DNA from: Calendula officinalis
Taxonomy: Eukaryota; Streptophyta; Magnoliopsida; Asterales; Asteraceae
Assembly (NCBI GenBank): GCA_963853835.1
Contig: OY970822.1
Coordinates: 13,765,501-13,829,500 of the forward strand
DNA: 64,000 nucleotides
Direction: 5' to 3'
The notes under the pieces were generated by a model that did not search any database, was not told where the DNA came from, and saw nothing but the letters and a program-made list of their open reading frames with translations. The position numbers and the translations under genes were made by a program. Of this stretch, positions 58,108 through 64,000 are shown in pieces (the stretch's first letter is position 1; each line of letters begins with the position of its first letter).

Positions 58108-59064
58108 TGTTAGTCCCAGACTAAGTATATAAGATTTGATGATCGATAGCTAAGAAGAATAATATCAGCTGTAGTATGTATCTCAGCTGAAGCAAGTATA
58201 TGCAATAAACCTTCAGCAGAGTATGTACTTAGCTCTAGGAAAACAAGTCAAATCAGCAGCTATAGAAGAGTGTTCATTCGAAGTCTATGGCCAAAGGACA
58301 AAGACAAGAAGAAGACCATCCAGCTGATTGTGGAATCAGCTGATGGTACCTGCTGCAGATAAAGACTTGGTGGAAATGTTCTTGACACTTTGAACATTTC
58401 TCTTTCCCGCTCAAAGAAGAAGAAAACGATGAAGATCTTCTATTTTGGAATAGAAGATAATATGTCAGTACATCATCGTTTGTTCCTCCAAGCATGTAAA
58501 CGGAAAGTCAACTACTTTTGTACTATCATAGTACACCTTTTCACTGTGCATCAGAAAAGGTAGCAAAAGGAGTTGACACAAAGTACACCTGGGACTATAA
58601 TCTATGCAAAAGCATTTAATGTTTCCGTGGATAAGTCTACATCGACGAATGATATGTTTACACGTCGAGTATCTTGTGGACAAAGGAACACGGATCTTGG
58701 GCTATATATAGAGACGTAAATGCTTGCATTTATACACACCTTTTAGAATTCATAGCACAAGAACATTATCTGAGAGTTTGTTATTGTCTGATATTAACTC
58801 CTTCGTAGTTATTACTCAGGCATTCAATATCAGCTGTTAGTATCAGCTGATATAAACTCTCCTTGCATTATCTTCTAGTTTGAGCGAACAAAAAGTGTCA
58901 CTTCAAGTATAGAGTTTTAGTTAGTGTGTACTTTCTATTTTCGCAAACTTTGTACTGTATTAAGTTGTTTTAATAAACTCTTAATCATTGAAATCTTGTG
59001 TGTTCTTTATCTTAATCGTCTTTACTTGTCATAAGCAACACATTTGTGTTGTTGGGATCCAACA
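58108..59064 (+). repeat. 5' LTR of the SIRE-like copia element
   Basis: About 957 bp, TGTTAGTCCCAGAC ... GTTGGGATCCAACA. A TATA box (GGGCTATATATAGAG, about 58697-58711) marks a likely transcription start. CAGCTG palindromes, often as ATCAGCTGAT, are frequent. The left end is inferred from the TGTT/AACA ends only. Confidence 0.65.
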
Positions 59065-59066
59065 AC

Positions 59067-59079
59067 TGGTATCAGGGCA
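59067..59079 (+). other. Primer binding site (initiator tRNA-Met)
   Basis: TGGTATCAGGGCA two bases after the LTR; one base from the usual TGGTATCAGAGC. Confidence 0.8.
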
Positions 59080-59118
59080 AGTGTCAAAGTTGTTTTCCCT
59101 CAACTTTGAGCATCTGTT

Positions 59119-61022
59119 ATGGCTGAACCTACAACATCAGATCTTCCATCATCTGGAAAACCTCCCAAACTCACTCAAACCAACTACCCTATGTGGAAAA
59201 CTCGTATGTTATCCCACATGGTTACCTATCACCCAAAACTTCAAGACAATATAACGATAGTAAAACACATTCCCAAAACCCTTATCCCTGGTACCCCCGA
59301 AATACCAGAACACTATGTTGTGAAATCTGAAGCTCAATGGACAGACGCTGAAAAACGTCTCGTTCATCTTGAGAACAAAGGAAGGGATATGATTTTTCAA
59401 GCAGTTGGTGATGAACTGTATCACAATATTCAATTTTGTGACTCAGTCAAAGAGATGTTGGAAAGGTTTGCTGAAGTGTATAAAGGCACATCCGTTGTGC
59501 GTGAACACAACAAAAACATGCTCATCCATGACTACGAGCTGTTTAAAGCCAAACCTAGTGAGACAATAGCTCAAACATTCAACCGTTATAACATTATGTT
59601 AAACGAACTAAAGTCTCATGGGGTTGAAAAGGACGATATGTCCAAGATGTGTAAGTTTATGGCAGCTCTTCCCTCTAAATGGGCTACCATTATAACTTGC
59701 ATGAATACATCTCCCACGTTAAAAGATTATACTCTTTCCTCTCTCTATGGCATGTTTCTAAGCCATGAGAGAATTGTACTCAATAAATTTCAACCTCCAA
59801 AGGACTCTAAACTGAGTTCTTCAGGATCCTCAACTGCTCTTGTTTCTCTAAACAAACCCAGCAGAATTGAATATCCTCCCTCAGATGATGAAGCTGACAA
59901 AACCTCAGCTGTTGATCTGTTCAACATACCTGAGGTCAGCATCGAAGAGATCGATGAAGACGAAGATAATGATGCCCTTATAACTGAGCTTGCCCTACTT
60001 GTCAAAAATAGAAATTTTTTCAAAGGCAAATCAGGCTCTTCATCTAGAGGCTCAAGTAGCAGACCTATCTCATCAGTTGTTCTTTCCAGATCCTCTGGAA
60101 ATACTCCTGATATCTCTGAGATAACATGCTACAACTGCAACAAGAAAGGACACTATGCTAACGACTTCAAGCAAAAGAAAGCTAGTTCATCCTCTTCAAG
60201 TGGTGAGTCCATTGGAGAAAAGTACAAAAAGCTACAAGCCTTCACCAAAAAGATCCTAGAAGAAAAGAAGGCACTTGAAGGCAAAATTGCTGACAAGGGT
60301 CTCGTAGCTGAAACTCACGGCTGGGCTGAATCTAGTGACAGCTCATCTGATGATGATGAACCAATGGCCACAATGTGTTTGATGGCTCGTGCTGATGAAA
60401 GTATTACAACTGATGATGCTGGTTCATATCAATGGGTCAACATAGTTCACAAAAAGGTATCTTCTCTAACCTCTGCTGAGGCTTCTGAAGCCAACGATAT
60501 TGTTGATTCCATTATCTGTGACTTGCACTTCATTGATCAGCTGAAAGGTGAATGTTTGGATAAACACAGTGTTATTCTTCGTGAAAACGCATTTTTAAAA
60601 GAAATATTAATTGATCACAAAACTTTAAAAGAAGAACTTTCTGAAACAAAATTTATAAACTCGGTTCTTCAACACGATCTTAATGAAAAAGTTAAAGAAC
60701 TGGAAGCAATTAAAAAGATTTGTGAATCATGGTCTCGATCATCCACACGTGTGAGTGAGTGTGTCAACTCACAGATTCCTAGTCAAGTACAAGTTGTATT
60801 AGGAGGAGATTTCCATGCTGCAGCTGTTGTACCTGACAGCAATACGGATGATCCGTACTACTCAACAGATGATGCTTCTGTGCCAGCTGAAGAGTTGGTT
60901 TTTGGTTCCTTTGTTAAGTCTACCAAAACCTATGCTACTGAGATGTCCACAGAAGAACCTTTTGAAACTACTGGAGAAGAGTCATCAGCTGACTCCTCTG
61001 CCATAGTTGTTAGGACCCCTAC
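59119..61022 (+). pseudogene. Copia gag, first part, split by a solo LTR
   Basis: 634 codons open from MAEPTTSDLPSSGKPPKL. It holds a copia gag (UBN2) domain (residues about 20-230: YPMWKTRMLSHM, LERFAEVYKGTSVVREHNK, FNRYNIMLNELK, MAALPSKW), a Ser-rich linker, a zinc knuckle (CYNCNKKGHYANDF) in which the last Cys is Phe, and a long acidic/coiled-coil-like region (LKEELSETKFINSVLQHDLN). The codon after CCT is split by the insertion; the same frame resumes at 63385. Residues read past 61022 are solo-LTR sequence, not gag. Confidence 0.85.
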
Positions 61023-63379
61023 TGTAACACCGCAAATTTTAGAAATCATTTTTTTAAAGGTGTGCGGAAGCATAAAGATAATAATAAGTTTAGGTTTAGG
61101 TTTACAAACCAAACGTCCCAATATAAACTCCAAAACAATAACATTTAAGCGGTGTTAATAAACGACATTGCTCGATTTATAAAACATATCAATTGAGCTT
61201 GGTCACTCATTCAGTCCAAAGCACTGATCAACCTGAAAAGAGTCAACGAGGGAGGGATTAGCACAAAGCTAAGTGAATGAACATAATCTACAAATTATGT
61301 AAAGCACAACAAGTAAGCACAAACATCTCCACGATCGATACTCCTCGAAACCACTTGACCACTGTTCCTCTTAACCACTTAATCACTGTTCTGTGTAGGG
61401 AGATCGGGGGTCCTGCCGGAAGCCTAAAACCACTGTCGGCCAAACAATGGTACCCGATGGCCTGTACCAACTCACCGGTAAACCCCCTTACGTGTAACGC
61501 ATACAGGTAAGGTCTGAATACCACGATTCGTCGATACACTATGCCCAGCCGTTATCCATCCGACACTGACATCCCTATCCTCGGTTACCAATCAAACCGA
61601 GTTGTTGCTACCAATCAAGCAAAACCTCTTTATCTATGTGCACATATCCTATTTCGCTTAACCCGATCAAACATGTACCAAACAAGCAAACTGTTAAAGA
61701 TTCGCGCCCAAAAAACGACCCGAAAAACCCCTGCCCGGAGTTCACGAACGTGAACTCTTGACAGCGCCCCGTTTCCTGCGTTTTTCCTGCATTTTCCTGC
61801 AATTTCCTGCTTTTCCCCCCAAACATGCAATACCAAACCAATTGTAACCAAACACAAGTTGGAGGCTAAATCCACTCACCGTAACCTTCAATTCCCGTAA
61901 CTCAGTGAGCTAATATCACTGAGTTTCCTCCTCGGATCCTGTACACCAAAGAACACCGAGTTAATAACCGGTACTTATCAATAATCACCAATATTAACAA
62001 TAATGAACACTAACTTTCCACCAAGTGTTATAAGTACTAATTCTAACACATAAGTATATAAAACCCACTTATACATACACAATTCAACAATTGGGCCGTT
62101 CCACCATTTAATCACCCGAATGGGTCAAAACCGGATTATTAAACAATAATACCTTCTATAACTACAATCATATCATCAACTTACAATTCACCAATTGATA
62201 TCAATAAAATTTCTAACACATAACCTAACAAAACACTTATACTTGCACAATCCAAGTTTCTTAAGTCACTTTACTACCAAATGGCCCAAACGGGTCAAAA
62301 ACCCGAACATGACTACAACACTTCCAATTTCCATCAACTAGCACATATTCTCTATAACTAACAAGTCATAATCATGTAACAATTCATCAAGTTCATAACT
62401 ACCAACAATCCAAGTATCTTACTTCCAAATTACTAGTTCAACAATTTTGGCCCAAACCATCCAAACACTAGTTAGATATTCCATCAAAACATACAATACT
62501 TAATTTCTCAACATCCATAACTTACTAAACATGTCTTCTCAACCTAATGAACAATTACAACCATTCAAACATCAAGAAATCCAAGGTTTGTCAAAACTCA
62601 CCTTCAACATCCACCATTAATGGAGGTTGAAGGTGATTTTGACCAAACCTTGTCTCCTTTCATCAATCAACCACACATTACATGTCAAACCTTGTATAAA
62701 CACTTAATATAATATTTAACACAATATACACCAACAAAACTTCAAGAATCATAAACCCTAGTTTCACCAAAACTCAAGAACTTCAAAACAAACACATATA
62801 GGTCGAAGCTTACCACAAGAGTTACTCAAAAATGGGTTCGGATTAATGATTGACTAAGAAACGAGCTAGAGATATTCAAAATGAACTCAAGAACAATGAA
62901 GAAGATGATGGAGGTTTTAGAGAGAGGTTATAGAGAGAGAAAGAGGTAACATAAAGAGAGAGAGAGATGGATGAGAAGTGTGGAAATGAGGAAAGAAGAA
63001 GGGGTTGCCCCCTCCCCTTGGCTGCCGATCACACAAAGGGGGTCCCCACTTGGTTGACTTTTCCATTATTTAAGCAATACAATATAAAAGTCCCTTTCGT
63101 AGATAATTTATTTAAAATAACAAACAGACTCCAATTTTAAAAACGAAAGCATTTCCGGAAATGAAATCCGACAAACAATCTAAAGATATAAAAATCACAA
63201 AATCGTTTAAACATTTCAGAAACCGGATATTTTAATCCCTTGATTAAAATATCACAAAAGGAGAAAAGGTTAAACAATTCATTTAACATTTAATCAATTT
63301 ATTCCACATATGGTCAAATAGATATTCATCATATATTAATATGTACCTAAAACTACTAGACCGGTTTTAGGATGTTACA
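61023..63379 (+). mobile_element. Solo LTR, 2,357 bp, TSD CCTAC
   Basis: TGTAACACCGC ... TTTTAGGATGTTACA with perfect target duplications CCTAC (61018-61022 and 63380-63384). It shares several blocks with 17493-19637: AACTCAGTGAGCTA.TATCACTGAGT, CACCTTCAAC.TCCACCATTAATGGA, AAAAGTCCCTTTCGTA and AAAACGAAAGCATTTC. No coding domain. It is a full solo LTR of the same long-LTR gypsy family. Confidence 0.92.
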
Positions 63380-63898
63380 CCTACAGTAGTCATTGTTGAA
63401 CCAAGTAAGTCTATCTTGGGTTCAGCTCCTGCTGCTTCTGCTAGACCTCAGAAGAAGAATAACAAGACAACAGGAAAGAAAGCTGTTCTTACACCCTCCA
63501 AGGGTGAGCCAGTTGGAGTTCGTACTCGAGCTGCAAAGAACAAAGGTAAGAGTGTTTCTAAAAACACTTCAAGTCCTTCTTCAGCTGAGCCTGGCAAACG
63601 GCTGAAAGGAAAGGTCAGCAAGCTGACATCACTCGTGCAAACTCTGACTATCTCAGATAGTCAGAAAGGGATTTTGGGTCCAGTACCCAGCCCCACTGCC
63701 TCGCCTTCCACTCCACTACAAAAGAACAGAAAATGTTATAAGTGTGGAAATCGTGGACATATGGCAAGCGAGTGTGACAACACAAGCTTAAGACCCTCTC
63801 CATCTTCAGCGTGTGAGTCCATTAAGAACCCAACCCCTGTGAGCTCCAACAAGAAATCTCAAGGACCCATAGAGTTGTGGGTTCCCAAAAAGAACTAA
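63380..63898 (+). pseudogene. Copia gag, last part with intact zinc knuckle
   Basis: Continues the gag frame after the solo LTR: basic, Ser/Pro/Lys-rich (PQKKNNKTTGKKA), then an intact CCHC knuckle CYKCGNRGHMASEC (about 63734-63775), ending ELWVPKKN and TAA at 63896. The frame is undamaged, so only the LTR insertion breaks the gene. Confidence 0.8.
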
Positions 63899-64000
63899 CT
63901 CTTTTAAACTTATGTGCAGGGTGATCAAAGCAAACACGGCTGGTACTTAGACAGTGGTTGCTCAAGACATATGACTGGATACAAATCCCTGCTTGAAGAG
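63899..64000 (+). pseudogene. Start of copia pol (protease), cut by window end
   Basis: In frame with gag but after two stops (63896 and 63905). GDQSKHGWYLDSGCSRHMTG holds the DSG active-site motif of copia protease. A splice-acceptor-like CTTATGTGCAG|GG precedes it, so pol may be reached by splicing or stop read-through; the window does not show which. Confidence 0.75.

Larger units (their letters stand above)
58108..64000 (+). mobile_element. SIRE/Maximus-like Ty1/copia element, runs off the window
   Basis: 5' LTR, primer binding site, a long gag with coiled-coil-like part and two zinc knuckles, then the protease start at the window edge. Apart from the solo LTR at 61023-63379 the gag frame is unbroken, so the element is young compared with the copia at 13.8-21.0 kb. 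Lineage assigned from gag size and gag/pol layout. Confidence 0.8.

Noticed and set aside
61288..61875. Small proteins on both strands
   Set aside because: They lie inside the solo LTR that interrupts the copia gag; no conserved features.

Overview
This is a 64 kb piece of a repeat-rich, AT-rich plant nuclear chromosome. GT-AG introns, Ty1/copia and Ty3/gypsy retrotransposons, Helitrons, hAT, Mutator and Stowaway-type MITEs and a plastid-derived tRNA fragment all point to an angiosperm. The presence of a RAM2-type acyltransferase (a gene Arabidopsis lacks) suggests a host of arbuscular mycorrhizal fungi. The family could be Asteraceae, but that is only an impression from the repeat style.

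Few host genes are visible. From left to right: a LOB-domain (LBD27/LBD22-like) gene on the minus strand near 3 kb, with a damaged zinc motif and a probable frameshift; a DUF569 (fascin-like, actin cross-linking) gene at 22.3-23.0 kb; a complete 29-exon diphosphoinositol pentakisphosphate kinase gene (VIH/PPIP5K, 1,048 aa) at 25.1-33.1 kb; two tandem MIRNA-like hairpins on the minus strand at 35.0 and 37.4 kb, with an identical 20-22 nt block related to the miR390/391/4376 superfamily; and a two-exon sn-2 glycerol-3-phosphate acyltransferase of the RAM2 type (514 aa) on the minus strand at 51.8-54.2 kb.

The rest is mostly mobile DNA. A truncated Athila/Tat-like gypsy element lies at 5.9-9.7 kb. 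A broken copia element lies at 13.8-21.0 kb; it was hit by a 2.1 kb solo LTR and then suffered a 1,308 bp tandem duplication. A SIRE-like copia element starts at 58.1 kb and runs off the window; its gag frame is split by another 2.4 kb solo LTR. A third related solo LTR is at 12.0-13.7 kb. All three solo LTRs have perfect 5 bp target duplications. Two sibling long-TIR Mutator-type elements have perfect 9 bp target duplications: one carries the first exon of a RABA5-like Rab GTPase (38.6-40.0 kb), the other a Gly/His-rich repeat ORF (49.5-50.8 kb). A histone H3.1-like fragment sits in another small element at 21.0-21.7 kb. Five Helitron 3' termini can be read, including a complete 425 bp Helitron about 70 bp upstream of the acyltransferase TATA box.

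The most notable candidate for something undescribed is the duplicated MIR391/miR4376-like locus: the mature arm is unchanged between copies while the opposite arm has diverged but still pairs. Exon and element boundaries were placed by eye from splice signals, reading-frame continuity and target-site duplications. No alignment, folding or database search was run.
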